NCBI GenBank assembly: GCA_950295325.1
Contig: OX485803.1
Coordinates: 45,089,554 to 45,153,553, forward strand
Length of the DNA stretch: 64,000 bases
Reading direction: 5' to 3'
From: Polytrichum commune
Taxonomy: Eukaryota; Streptophyta; Polytrichopsida; Polytrichales; Polytrichaceae
The notes beneath the pieces were generated by a model. The model saw nothing but the letters and a program-made list of their open reading frames with translations, searched no databases and was not told the DNA's origin. Positions 1 through 12,214 of the stretch are shown piece by piece. Made by a program: the position numbers and the translations under genes. Position 1 is the first letter of the stretch; each line of letters starts with the position of its first letter.

Positions 1-1260
1 AAACGATGGAATCAACGGTGACCTTGGGAGCAGCACGGTTCGATCGTACGTGTCACCAACCAAAGACGACATCAGTTCATGAGAGGTAACTTGATCATGT
101 AAGTTAGATACAATCACATGCACAATTATTCGCGAGCCCATTGATAGGGTGCCGTGCATGATACTACATCCATCATCATTTGGGGGTACAGTTTTACAGG
201 TACACTATGTATTTTAGTGTCTCTCACACCATAATTTTGTCATCAACGCACAACAGTTGTCTTACGATCATTGGGTCGTAGCTAGAAATGTTGTCATATG
301 GTGGGAGAGAGAGAGAGAGAGATGGTTTTGCTTCATCTAGTACAAGTTGGTGTAAGCTAAAATCAACATGGTCCACCTATGTAGATTTTGGACCACGGAT
401 CAATTGCTAGGAATATCCTCGATCTAAGTATTATTCCGTCCACATGCATCTTAACCTCAAAAGTCCCATGGGATTCGAGTTAGTGCTTTGGGTTTAAGAA
501 ACCCTCTATATATAATATATATGTTTATTATAAGTATATCAATTTTATCAACAACAAAAGAATTGCAAAGCCAACTGGACCAAAAACAGATAGACGGGCT
601 CGTTGTTGGGGTGCCAACACCCTGGAACCACTCAAGCCCTAAAGGGTATATTCTGAGCATGATCAACTAAATTGACCGAACATAGACTTGACATTCCAAC
701 ATATATTTTTGTTTCCCCACAATCATTCCCACTAAGGACCACTTCACACACGAGACCGAGGGCCCATGACCATTGCACTTCAAGCACTCTCGTTGGAGGT
801 AGTCCTCACACAAAACCAAGAGACCATGGCACTCCGGAATCTCACAACCGTTGATTTATTACATTCTATCATGTGTGAGGACCCTGCATGACCATAATTT
901 CATTGAAATAGCATATGGTTGAGGCCCCAGTCACACATGATTTCACACTACACTTGAGGGCATGTGACCACACTACATGATTTTGGATGACCCTTGGGAC
1001 GGCCTTTGGACACTTTCTTTTGGGCTCTCACAATTTCATCGTCATGGCCCTTGGCTCATGTGTGAAGTGGCCCTAACTTGTTATAGTTGTGCCAACTTCC
1101 TCGTACTACTACCAACACCTAAATGAAAGAACTGGGTTGTTAGGTAAGTTTGAATCATCTTTTTGGAACAACAATTGCACACTAACACATCCTCATTTGC
1201 ATAGGCCTTAAATAAAATAATATAAAAGTAACATTGGAGTTTTACTCGTACTCCGACGTG
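1..1260. other. Intergenic stretch, no gene recognised
   Basis: No open frame here resembles a known protein and no RNA gene is recognised. A short (GA)n microsatellite lies at about 305-322. The stretch from about 700 to 1080 has several loosely related segments built on 'cacacatga' and 'gaccat' words, which may be remnants of an old repeat. Confidence 0.6.
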
Positions 1261-1455
1261 AATGGGAGCCCGTTCCTCTCTACCGTGTTCATGTTTGACC
1301 AAGCGTCACCGTAGGAGTATTTCCTCCCTCTCAGGAGGTGGGCTCCTATATTTTCAAAAGGGTGTAGTTCCTACCGTCTATTGGGGTCTATGGGAGTATG
1401 GGGAGGGTCTAATTGGGTCCAAGAGAGGGGGTCTAGGGGGGGGGTCTACTAGGGG

Positions 1456-2309
1456 TTATTTGTTATCTAATTTTCTTTTTTTTAGTACTAAGTATGTGAA
1501 GTATTTGATGGCAATTTGGTGTAGGCGTTTCATAAATATGTTTACCTCGGTTTTGGGTATTTTAAAGTTTTCTAGTTCTTTAATTGGTTGTTCATAATTA
1601 GTCAACCCTCTAACACCTGCTGTAATGGTGATGAGAGGGTTGACTCGCCAACCGGCTCTTCTAAGTGTGTGTACGAGTGGGTTGTATGGAGTAGCCATTA
1701 TGGGACAGCGTTGTCTTGTGGTCTGGAGTTTTGGTGGCTTGCATTTATGAGTGCATAGAATTTCATGTGTTTGTTTGATTGAAGCGTGTGTACGATTTGG
1801 TGTGTTGCTTTATTATGGTGTGCTATTTGCAAGCTCTTTATGTGTGGGTTCGAACATGTAGATAGTAGGTGCGGCCATGTATCTATGGCACTGTTGGGGC
1901 ATAGTGTACAATTCAGATTTGGGTGTAGGTTAGGCCAACATATATGTTTATGGTGGTTACCCATGTATTGGGCGTATCGGAATTTTAGAGTTTGTGTGAT
2001 TTGGGCGTCTGTGGTCCCGGGGTATTTCCAAAATTGGTTAGAGAGTTTGTGGTTTATTTGATCATTGGATGTCCATTTGTCTATGTATGTGAATTTGGAT
2101 TGTGCTATTCTCGATTCTTGGTTTCTATGTTCTTTGTTGATGTATGTTTGTAAGTTTCGTATGGCACATGTGTGTGTACATGTTGGGACCCCGTCGAGCC
2201 AATACAATGTTGTATGGGCTGTATGTATTCTAGGCCCTAAACAGGCTGGGGATTCGTGGCACTCAAGTAAAATCATCCATCCAAGATATCGTGGATGAAG
2301 TGGCTCCAA
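1456..2309 (-). pseudogene. Decayed non-LTR retrotransposon, 3' end of ORF2 only
   Basis: Two consecutive minus-strand frames (2309-1698, then 1698-1456) read as one protein if one base is gained or lost near 1698. The first part contains a Cys/His-rich segment of the form CTLC...H...C, followed by a His/Asn-rich stretch. This resembles the zinc-binding region after the reverse transcriptase of LINEs. The second part ends in a basic, conserved-looking tail with the words ITAGVRG and KRKLDN just before the stop at 1456-1458. No reverse transcriptase or endonuclease is left, so the copy is strongly 5'-truncated. The tail does not look like the L1-type LINEs elsewhere in the window, so it probably belongs to another clade. 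The upstream end of the open frame overlaps an inverted repeat at 2244-2278. Confidence 0.5.
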
Positions 2310-2490
2310 TAAAAAAAAGCCCCCCTATGGGGTTGAGGGCCGATTCATTCGAATGTGATGTCACTAGACTAATTCGGGGCCTTTGACTCTATTTCCGGAA
2401 TCAAATTGCCCAAAAATAGCCATTTAGATGATTCCTGTGTTTTTTTCATCCGCACGGATGATTTTACTTGAGTGCCACGAATCCCTAGCC
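2244..2490. repeat. Inverted repeat pair, MITE-like (35-bp arms)
   Basis: The 35 bases at 2244-2278 recur in reverse complement at 2456-2490 with about one mismatch; the shared core contains GATTCGTGGCACTCAAG. The 177-bp interior has no open frame of note. The near-perfect arms suggest a young foldback or MITE-type element. No clear target duplication was found at the edges. Confidence 0.55.
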
Positions 2491-2924
2491 CCCTAAACAC
2501 ATTCTTGAACAAAAAGACATAAAAATTTGTTATGGAATCACATGATATCATCATTCACTTTGGTGTCAAATGAGCCATGGTTATGGGGGCCTAACAAATC
2601 CTAATCAAAATAACAAAACTACTGAATTAGACTCGTCCTGGCTGTTTCTTGACAATTTTCCATTCTGCATTCATATGAGCTCACAAAGTTTCATAGATGT
2701 GACTTCTATAAGCACATCTTGTTTTCCAAATTTATGTTTTGACTGACTCATACATCCTGGGGGATGCACCTTTCTTTAAAACCAAGAATCATGTGCGTTC
2801 GCAACACACTGTAAAAACTCCTATTTACAACTTTGTTTCTGTAAAAATAAGCAATATGTGTACATTTTTCATGATAAACATACAAGTGATAATATGTATA
2901 CATAAAAACATTATACTCATGTAT

Positions 2925-5110
2925 AATCATCAACAAAAATACATAAATATATTTCTGAGTAACAATCGATTCGTATCATATGTATAATGCAAAAACATAG
3001 CATTCATCAATCGTCCTTGACAACTTTTCACCCTTGATGTAACTAATAAGCATCTAAGTCTATAATATATATATATATCTATATCTATACATACATCATA
3101 GAAGCTAATGTAATTATTATTTCTAAGTCTACCATCAAATGATCATAGGTCCATATGTTGTTGGTTCCTTTTTGATAGTGATATAAGCCAATCTCCATGT
3201 TTGATGAATGTCAATTATTGGATCCCTATGCTCCATCCAACAATTACCAAACTTTCTATACATCCTATAAAGTCTAGTGACATTACCATACAAATACAAA
3301 CATTGTATATGTTTTAAGGTCATCTATACATGTCCATGACTACAAGTTATAACTTATGTAGCATAAGTGTACGTAATATGATAGACTTCAAATTAATACC
3401 CCTTGTGTGCACTCACACATAGTAGTACGTGCTTAGTACAATGCACCCCAAGGTCATACATATGAATGAAATAGGAAATTTGGGAATAGATTTTGTGGTT
3501 TCACATACCAAGCATGCATATGGCTAAAGAGCCTTCATCAAGTAAAAAAATAGATTAAGTGAACCCCAAATGATAATGCAGTCCAAGATGAGTCTAAATT
3601 ACCAAATGATAGTGGAGAGGTATCCCTTTCCGAATGGAGTGGTTGGCAGTTCGATTCCCACTGTGATACCTTCTCTATACTAGACGTAAAAAACTAGGTA
3701 GGTAGGTAGGAAGGCAAGAGCTCACCCACCGCAAGGTAGGTAGTGAACCCCACCCTATAACAAGAAGATTCTTGAGCAGGATAGATCCAACGGGCTCAAA
3801 TTCACGTCGGATTGCCTGACGGTGGTTATTTGTTTATTTATTTAGTATAGATTGTGCAATGAACCTAGGTGGTTTCCACACAAACTTCAAAGGTGTGAGA
3901 TGGACCTTTTCACGCGTGGATTCAAGTTGCCATGTGTTGGGTGAAGTGAAATGAATGGCTATCTAGTGACCACAAACGATGCAAATCATTATAAGTGCCA
4001 CGTACTAGCTTGATAATTTTGTACCACCATGCCTTTTAGGGTTTGGATGGTAGCTTCTCCAACCTTCAATCGCCACCAGATATTTTCCATCTTTAGTCTC
4101 ACTCTTGTAACCACAATTTAGGGTAGTGCATGCACTTTGTGTTAAATCATTGCATTCACTTTCTTGTCTCTTCTTTAAGACCTCGTGCTCAACTCTTTGA
4201 CAAATATTAAAAATATTGTTTGGGCTTGGTTGTTGATTCAGGAGGGGCCACTATCAATGTACTGAATATTGGTGCACATTCTTGGTAGCACAAAAAACAC
4301 CCACAATAATTATGGAAGTAGTCAATATTGTGGGCCATTGTTTTTGGAAAATGAAAATAATTAGTATGGAACTTATCAAATTTTATAAAAGAAACGTGAG
4401 CATTGCACCAATAGAATGTTAGTAGATTTTTATTTTTATTTTAGTTTCACTCATACATGTAACTCACAATAATCTCAAAATTATGCTATTTTAAAGAGTC
4501 ATTTGACTAAATTCACAGTTTTTACAACCCAACAAAACGTCTATGAAAACTATATTATCAATGCTACTATCAACCTAAGTTGGCTGTAAACCTAAACAAG
4601 CATGCCTTTTTACCATGGGGGATGCATTGTACTAAGCACATACAATTATAAGTGAGTGCACAAAGGGGTATTAATTTGAACTTCACCATACTACATATAC
4701 ATATGCTATACAAATAATAACTTGTGGTTGTGTACATGTATAGAGGGCCTTTAATGAATATACAACATTCGTATTTGTATGGTAATGTAGACTTTATAAG
4801 ATGCGTAGAAAGTTTGGTAATCCTTGGGTGGAGTATATGGATCCAATAAGTGACTTGATGGACCATTCATCAAACATGGAGATTGGCTTATATTGGTATC
4901 AAAAAGGAACCAACAACAAGTGACATACAATCTTACTAATCATTTGATAATAGACTGAGATGCATCTAATTCTATTATTAGATGCATATTAGTTACATCC
5001 AGGGGAAAAAGTTGTCAACAACCTTATTGATGAATGCTAGGTTTTTGCATTATACATATGATATGGGTTTATTGTTATTCAAAGGTATATTTGTATACTT
5101 ACGTTGATGC
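2925..5110. repeat. Large inverted repeat, two arms of about 0.5 kb around a 1.16-kb centre
   Basis: The segment at about 2925-3447 matches the reverse complement of about 4610-5110 over most of its length, with point changes and small gaps. For example, 'tagcattcatcaat' at about 3000 pairs with 'attgatgaatgcta' at about 5027. The arms are AT-rich and one carries an (AT)n tract at about 3063-3079. Minus-strand open frames of 60-100 codons in the two arms are by-products of the repeat. Such a structure fits a foldback transposon or a non-autonomous DNA transposon with long terminal inverted repeats. A transcript across it could form a long double-stranded RNA. Confidence 0.6.
3600..3840 (+). 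repeat. Possible tRNA-derived SINE remnant
   Basis: Positions about 3650-3660 read AGTTCGATTCC, a good match to the RNA polymerase III B-box. The flanks give a short T-arm-like hairpin (about 3640-3668). Downstream lies a run of GGTA units (about 3698-3712) and no coding potential. No convincing A-box or 3' tail was found, so this is a weak SINE call. Confidence 0.3.
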
Positions 5111-5159
5111 ACCCCCCAGCTTTTTGGTGTTTTCCCAAGATGAATATCTTGCACGTTTG

Positions 5160-6140
5160 GTCTTTTTGCTTTATGAATATACCATCTCCTCCCTTGCAAT
5201 TCCATCCACATGTTTGTCCTCCCCTCGTCTAAATTTCCTCCTCTTGTTTTGTGCCTTCGATTATGTAGGAAAGTAGATAGGAATTTCATATAAGTTAAGT
5301 AGGGAAACCAATTTGCCTTCCAATATCTCAATGTACAACTCATGCATGGTATTAAGATCAACTGAGACTTCCGATCTCTTGTACATAGCAAACATTCAAA
5401 GGTGTAGATGAAATTGTATGGAAATTGTACCCAACTCTATGTGGAACGTGCTTGGTATCTCAATCCCATCCAACATATCTAAGAATTTATTGCCAAGTTG
5501 ACAAATTCCCAAAGAGACTTCCAATGACATTGGAATTATCTCCACCCAAACATTCATATGTTATGACACGTATTCAAAAGTCTCAAAACTCAGATTCATT
5601 GCAGGACCCTACTATATCAATACATATTGTACAAATTAAATGTGTGAGACCATGAGTTTGAGGAACCTCGAGAAAGGCTTTCAACCACACCAAAATCAAC
5701 GTGTGATTTCTTCATTATTTAGTTGCACTTCACACTCAAACATTATCAGATTTACTCGACTTGTTCAATTCTTAGTCTTTTCTCAAGTGACTAAGATAAG
5801 TTGCACACTTATCGTGAAGCGTGACCTATTAATGAGCTCTAAAGCATAGATGCATATCCAAGTTTGAAATGTAAATATCCAAAAGAAAACTATTATGAGT
5901 CATTTGTGATTTTCACTTCACAAATTCTGAAGATACTCACACTGACTCCAAACATAACAAGCTTAACTCTCACGTTCTTTGGCATCCAAATTTGTGGATA
6001 TGTGCACATAATGTTGTAGCTGGCAAATCAAACCTTTACATTTCGCGAAACTCCAAAAGATGTCCATAGTAGATAGGTGCACTCACATATACTAACTTAC
6101 TCGGGGAACTATAGATCAAAGATGCATGCATGCGCAGAAT
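5160..6140. other. Spacer, nothing recognised
   Basis: Open frames on both strands are short and lack family motifs. No repeat structure stood out. Confidence 0.5.
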
Positions 6141-6145
6141 GTTTA

Positions 6146-6938
6146 GAGCAAGCCCAGTCATTCATGGATCTACATCCAGGCTTGAAAAGTGGCCTCCCTC
6201 CAGGATGCAGATGCAGACCCAGGCAAAATTGCCACTCATCCTGCATTCTTTACTTTTGGATTTCTGGCAAAGAGTAAACATGAATTGGTTACTTCTCAAA
6301 CTCAACCAGATCATCTGTAGATTTGTGTTACTGTGCACCCTAAGCATCAACCGGTTGCTTCTCAAACTCAGCCGGTTACTTCTCAAACTCATACAAATCT
6401 TCTGTAAATATGTTTTTACTATGCACCTTAAGCATCAATTGGTTGCTTCTCAAACTCAACCGGATCATCTGTAGATTTGTGTTACTGTGCACCCTAAGCA
6501 TCAACCGGTTGCTTCTCAAACTCAGCCGGTTACTTAACCTGAACCGGTAATTTCTCAAACCCAACCAGTTATTTCATAAACTTAACCGGCTCTCTGCGAT
6601 ATGTGATTTTTCCGAAGTCATCTTCAACCGGTTCATTTGTAAAGGGTAATTTTCCCAAATCCCCAAACCTCAACCAGTAATTTCTCAAACCCAAGCAGTT
6701 CATGTGTACGTAATTTCTCAAACTCAGATGTTCCATCAACAAAGTTCTTTGTCCTTTAGTTGATAGCAGGCTCCTTGCATATCTCGCCAAAATACAGGGA
6801 GTTCTGCACTTCCTGTATTACTTTACATCCAATTTTAGGGTATAGTAGGGTGATTGGGCCAATATCCTGCATCTGCATCCGCATCGCGGATGAGAAAGCG
6901 CAAATGCAGATGCAGGTGCAGGGTAACTGGGCTTGCCC
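6146..6938. mobile_element. PIF/Harbinger-like non-autonomous DNA transposon (793 bp)
   Basis: The left end reads GAGCAAGCCCAGT and the right end, reverse-complemented, reads GGGCAAGCCCAGT, a 12 of 13 match. The element is flanked by the trinucleotide TTA at 6143-6145 and 6939-6941. A 3-bp TTA/TAA target duplication with this kind of terminal repeat is typical of the PIF/Harbinger superfamily. No transposase is encoded. Subterminal sequence is built from GATGCAGATGCAG-like words on both sides, and the middle holds CCGGTT-rich tandem repeats. A relative with the same termini sits in an NRPC1 intron at 57092-57545. Confidence 0.65.
6280..6720. repeat. Tandem CCGGTT minirepeats inside the Harbinger-like element
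   Basis: A degenerate unit close to 'accggttacttctcaaactc' (about 20-24 bp) recurs many times. On a larger scale a block of about 150 bp is duplicated: the stretch 'gatcatctgtagatttgtgttactgtgcaccctaagc' is seen at about 6309 and about 6462 (shown here only as a landmark of start positions). Short open frames rich in Leu-Arg-Ser-Asn on the minus strand are translations of this repeat, not a gene. Confidence 0.6.
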
Positions 6939-6941
6939 TTA

Positions 6942-8876
6942 GAACAAAGCTGACCTTACCGAAAGACAAGATACGGACTCAAAATTGTGCATGTGGAACA
7001 CTTTTGACACTCTACAGCAATTATGTTAAAGCCATAAATGACACTACACCAAAAAGGGCCATTAGTGTGACCTTTTGAACGGAGTGACTTACTTCGTTGA
7101 CTTGTGGGTTGCGAACTACTAAGACAAAGCCAATTTCTCTTTAGGACACGTATACAAAAATGTGGAGCCGTGTGAGTGTGTCTCCTTACTTATGTAATGT
7201 GATAGTTTATTCTCTCTAATGATGTTGTTCCCGTATCAAAGTTACCATCACATGGAACAGTATCAACATTCACAAAATGTTTGAGAACTTTGTGATACTC
7301 ACATGAACGACCTTGTTTAGTGTAAAATTGAGTTCCGCATACACGGTGGTTTTGGTAAACTTTATCATGGGGACTTCATGTCAATAGTGGTGAATGAACG
7401 TGCCCGAGAACCCTATGAAATTAGGCCCCTTTCTTTGCCACCTTTGCCACATCATCTTTTCCACATACTCCAACTAACGAGTCCAGAAAATCATTAACTT
7501 ATGTTGTGCCAAAAGCTGATAAAGTGTTTCCCATACCAAGATCTGGAGCTCAGGTTATCCTACATGACTGGCCAATAGGCAAGTGAGACTAGCCAGTCCT
7601 TTGTACCCAGCTCTCATAAAAGCTTGTCTGCAATATAGCTGGACTAAAGTGCACATACTTAATTGATCATTCATAAACTAGCACATTGAAACGGTTTCCT
7701 TTTGAGGGAGAGGAGGGGAGGGGAGGCCAAAAGGCGCTAGTACACATTCGTTAAGGGCCAAGTTCTGTGTATCGGTCCCAGTTCATTTTTTTGGGTGGGT
7801 GAGAAACGGATGACATCATCCAAAAATGGGGTGATGTCACTCAGTACCCGGAGGGGTACTTCTATGGACAGACGCTCGACCTCCCCCTACGAACTTGCAG
7901 GGGGAGGTGGATAGCAAGGTTGGCACCACGCGGTGTTTTTATAGTTGGGTTTTTCATAGTTTTTTATTTATTTTTAAATCCAATCATTTGAGGTCCGGCA
8001 AACTCCGGTTGTATACCGGTGTATTGCAAATGGGTTGAGATTATAGGGCAGAGGGCCCAATGTTCGCCGATGGTGGTGCTGACTGCCAAGTGCCGAGTGA
8101 TGGAATTATTTGCAGCATTCAAAAGAGAACAAATGGTTTTAGTTGCAAAAATCAAGTTCTTTTGCATCAAAACCCAAAACCCAATGCATCGGCTAGAAAA
8201 AGTTGGGTGTTTTCCACCCTTGGTGGATAGGGGCCAGGACCCATGATCCGGCACCTCCAGCCAGCCTCCACAAAACAAATCTAAAATTTTCAGATCCTAA
8301 CCGAAAGTTGGTCCCCGCTCCGCCCGACTTTGAAAAATAAAATCGCCCTTGCATTCTTGAAGGCCTTTTGTCCATAAAACCCATATTGAGTGCACTTCAT
8401 GTTTAAGGTCCAAAATCCAATATATGTGCTCACTTCCACTAAGTGAATAAGCAATTGATTGGGATTTCATTTTCGAAGTGAAACCGTCAATAAAGCATGT
8501 AATTAACTTGGAAGTCAAAAACATTACAAAACCCTCATTAGCACCGAGGTTTATACTTTTTGTGACTTACCATTGAAAGGGTCTTTGTCATTGTGAAATG
8601 GAACTAAAATTAGTGTTTTATTTTTAGTATGTTAATTTTATAATTATTTTACTTAATACCTTCTACTTTCACAAAAAAAATCATACACATTCAAACTCAT
8701 AAAGTGTGATTGAATGTAATTAAGTCTATTTAAACGTAACTGATTGAGCAATTGATTTGTGTGTCATAGTGATTAGTCCTCCTCTTGGTGGGTGTATAGT
8801 ATGTAAGGGTGCCTAATGCATGTGAGTGTATCAAATGTGTTGTTGTATACAATCTTATATGATAGAAATTGTGTAC
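6942..8876. other. Spacer, nothing recognised apart from short low-complexity tracts
   Basis: A purine-rich tract (gagggagaggaggggaggg) lies at about 7706-7725. A short hairpin with 9-bp arms CCTCCCCCT/AGGGGGAGG lies near 7880-7907. Minus-strand frames between 7964 and 8524 have no recognisable motif. Confidence 0.5.
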
Positions 8877-10953
8877 CTATATATCTTGTGGGTTTATCTT
8901 TGGGGATTTTTGTTTCCTATATGAATCAAGTAAAGATGGAATATCATTTATGATGGTGAGTTGGTGGATATCTCGAAGGCTTGTGCTCAAGTGCCCACAC
9001 TTCCATGTGAGGCATGTAATGGGGTATGGGTTTATGTTTATATGTTGATTTGGTGTTGATGTTATTGTTGAGTTCGGGGTTTGGTGTGATTTAAATGAGA
9101 AACCAAGTATTAGTTGTAGAGATTTGAGGGATTCTTTTATGAGTTCTATGGGATAGGCCAAGAATAATCGTTGGAGTGATGATTGTACGGGGTGGTGTTG
9201 TGTGAGATGTTGAGTTTGATATGGTCATATAGTTCTTGTGCAAGTTGTTTTTAGTGTGTGGGCGGTGGTGAACAATTGGGATATGGGACAAATAGTAATG
9301 AGGGGGTCAAATGGGGGTAGGAGATTGTCTAATTTTTTTTAGTATAGTGAGACTATGTGCATGGAATCCATTTTGGAGGGTGGTGATACATTGTGTTGGT
9401 ATGGGGCTCATGAGAGAACTATTAAGGTGTAGTGTGATGTGTGGGGTGTGGTATGTTCAGAGGAGTTGGGCATGTTTAATTAGATAATGGAGCTTTTGGT
9501 TGAGGTTGATGTTGTGTATGTGAGGTTGTACAAAGGGAAGAAATATGTTGAAAACTATGACATATTTAGGTTTTAGTGTCGTGGGGTTTTTGTAATAATA
9601 TTGAGAATGTTTTTGTTGAAATGTTTTTGGCATTTTCTCAAGGATGTGGTATGTAGGTCTTGGGTTTGGTGAGATATCTCCAACCAGTAGAACAAGGATA
9701 GAGAAGTTTTACATGTAATAATGAATAGTTTTACATTTGGAGTTTTTAAAGTGTATGTATGTGATGTGGATGAGGGTTCCTAAGAAGTTTCTGTTTACTA
9801 TGAGAGTGGTTAAGTTATTGTTGTATGCATGTGGGGGGTAGTGTTTATAAGTATGTTGGGTGTACTTCATATGTATGTGGAGTTTGTATTGAAATGGTGT
9901 GTTGGTGGATATGAAAGTGTAGGGATGATCTTGGTGATAGGTGGCATTTCTATGGTGTGGGTTTCCCATTATGTGGTGTTGGTGTTGAGGATCTTTGTGG
10001 TTGTTGGATGTTTGAGTGAGGTGTGAAAAAGACTTATTAGTATGAGGGCATGTAGTATGCATTTGAGGACGATAAGTTTGTGGAGAACTTTATTGGGTGG
10101 GAGTTAGGTGCATGTATTTTTTATTGATATGTTGAGTGGTTTTGTACAGGCATGGGTAATTGTGTTTTTTGGTAGCATACATTTTGGGAAGATGATAAGA
10201 ATCCATGGAAGAAGCTTGAGATCTTTATTAATATAAGTATAGATAGTACACAAAGCAAGTAGAATGAGCCATTGATATGAGCCTATAAAAGAGCTTTTCA
10301 TAGTATGTTGTAGCCTTGGTGTATATTATTAATTGGTGGTGGGTTGTGGAATCCGGAGGGGCTTGGAGTTGAGGTAGTGTTCCTCCATTGTACATTGGCG
10401 GGTGGCAATTAAGTGGTTGTGGGGTGGCATCCAAAGATTGTGCTATAGCTTGTAGGCGTTGGTTTGAGAGTTGGAACTTCATAGCCATTGTTTCCATAAC
10501 TGTAGCGATGCTTGTGGTTTGAACTTTGAGTGTGTTGGTTGCCGCCTCCTTGCATTTGTCCATGTTGAGGTTGATTGCAGACACCATCGTGACAAGTTCT
10601 TCATTCAACTTCTTTCAAGCTTGCATTGTGCAGATGAAGTTGTTCACTATGATCGGTGGGTTGGTGAGTGCAAAGTTATGCATTGCTTGAATTTTTTATG
10701 CAATCGCCTCTTATGTTGGGGCTTGGGCTAAGCACAGTGCAAGTTGATTTGGTTCTGAATTGTCAATGCTTCCACGGTGAGGTATAAAGTGGACATGCCT
10801 CCTGAGGATGTAGGCAGATTTGTTTAACCACTTAGTGTAGATTGTGGCGTTGAGACACTTTATGTAGCACCATTCGACTTGTGGTTGGGGGTGTGTCCCG
10901 AGGCTCACTCCAATGATGTTGTCTTCATTGAATACATGGGGGGGGGGGGGCAC
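8877..10953 (-). mobile_element. Decayed A/C-rich element on the minus strand, left part
   Basis: The plus strand is strongly G/T-rich over this whole stretch, and the minus strand yields several broken frames rich in Thr, His, Asn and Pro. The best preserved frames (10953-10711 and 10608-10228) look like a structural protein with a mixed helical segment, but no zinc knuckle, endonuclease or reverse transcriptase motif can be seen. The same strand bias and frame style return at 22068-24806, beyond the gypsy insertion. I infer an old retroelement that was later split by the gypsy element. Its class is not certain. Confidence 0.3.
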
Positions 10954-11490
10954 TAGCGGTATTTTAGAAATGACGTGCGATAAAATATAGGGTATTTAAT
11001 ATTCATTCGAAGTAGAATTTTGAAGAATTCTATATAAAATATAGGGGCCGAATTAATGTTGGAAACTAATTATAAGAAAAAATACCATGCAATATAACAT
11101 GTGTAAGGGACTACATTTTGCTTAATCACAAAAATGAAGGGCTCAATTTTATTTCATGAAGGTTTCTCTTCATTAAGCATACTTTAAACTCTGTTATGTT
11201 TAAACGTTGACACAAAGGGGTATATTTGAGACAATATTTGATGTTTGGAATTCTTTTGCAAATGTTGGATAATTGTGTTTCTTAACACACTAAATTTTAA
11301 GTTTGCACTCTACTTGCAATCTCCATTACAATCTTGTTGGTGTAATTAATTCCTATTGTGTTTTCTTCTTGCCATACCACAATAATGCAATCCCGCTGTT
11401 AAAATGCCAATTCACAATGCCCCCCCCCCTCGGCTAGAATTGAAAGACTATCAGAATTTTGTAAGAAAAATAGGGTATTTATTATTGAAT
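10937..11490. other. Non-coding stretch between poly-G and poly-C runs
   Basis: A run of G at about 10938-10950 and a run of C at about 11419-11429 bracket 0.5 kb of AT-rich DNA without open frames. The right edge (11487-11490, GAAT) is the proposed target duplication of the gypsy element. Confidence 0.45.
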
Positions 11491-11705
11491 TGTCGTGTAA
11501 ACTAAGATCGTTAAACACAACAGATCGAGTGTCGTTGTCAACATCAATTAGCAAAATAAAATAGCAAACTAAAATGCTAAACAACCACCTCTTCAAGCTG
11601 TCGTGTAAACTAAGATCGTTAAACACAACAGATCGAGTGTCGTTGTCAACATCAATTAGCAAAATAAAATAGCAAACTAAAATGCTAAACAACCACCTCT
11701 TCAAG
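11491..11705. repeat. Two tandem copies of a 108-bp unit outside the 3' LTR core
   Basis: Copies lie at 11491-11597 and 11598-11705 and are nearly identical. Each starts TGTCGTGTAAAC and ends CCTCTTCAAG. A third copy (12215-12322) lies on the inner side of the LTR. The outer edge of the first copy reads TG next to the proposed GAAT target duplication, so these copies probably belong to the retrotransposon. They are absent from the right LTR apart from a possible scar (TTGTCAAG) at about 21316-21323. Confidence 0.7.
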
Positions 11706-11706
11706 A

Positions 11707-12213
11707 TGAAGGTTTCTCTCTCCAAGCTTAAGAAACTAAAATGTCTCCTTACAAAGCTTAAGAAACTCTAAAATTCACACACAAGAGTCAAGCTATCTCT
11801 CACTCCACGAAGGGAGAATCCAAGAGTGCAAGTGGTGGAGAAAGAATGCAAAGGCTTTACTCATAATCTACTACACCATAGCCATGAGAAAGCAACAACA
11901 AGCTCTCTCTCTCTCTCAAAACACACTCACAAGACTTGACTTGACAACAATGGCAAGTCAAGAGGCCTTCCTCTCCATACAACCCCAATCCTATGTGGAG
12001 TTCATCCATGGAGTGGATGAACAACTAACTAGGACTCCCAATGGAGTCCGTTACTCATCCCAACACACATGGACTCCTAATGGAGTCCATTTACTCTTAA
12101 ATTGACATAACTTAGCCCCCGATGTCACCTCACGTGACACACATGAACTCCTAATGGAGTCCATTTACTCCTAAATTGACGTAACTTAGCCCCCGATGTC
12201 ACCTCACGTGACA
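11707..12213 (-). repeat. 3' LTR of the gypsy element (507 bp core)
   Basis: On the plus strand it runs from TGAAGG to GTGACA and is almost identical to 21325-21981. I count about three substitutions (C/T or G/A), two fewer bases in a CT microsatellite and two fewer copies of a 74-bp repeat. The small divergence dates the insertion as recent. Each 74-bp repeat carries CACGTG and a TGACGTAA-type word (altered to ATAA form in one copy). Confidence 0.85.
12067..12213. promoter_or_regulatory. Two 74-bp repeats with G-box and TGACGT words in the 3' LTR
   Basis: Copies begin at 12067 and 12141. The unit is the same as in the 5' LTR. The first copy has lost the TGACGT core through a G to A change, while the second keeps it. 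Confidence 0.5.
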
Positions 12214-12214
12214 G

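Noticed and set aside
6130-6790. Leu-Arg-Ser-Asn-rich frames resembling leucine-rich repeats
   Set aside because: They are translations of the CCGGTT minirepeat inside a transposon; no LRR consensus spacing.
11491-11705. The 108-bp units as a separate tiny LTR (TRIM) element
   Set aside because: They run from TG to CA, but there is no internal region, and the GAAT duplication fits the whole gypsy element better.
11884-12105. Open frame within the gypsy LTR, repeated at 21444-21725
   Set aside because: It is LTR sequence read on the strand opposite to the element, with low-complexity CT tract and repeats; no sign of coding.
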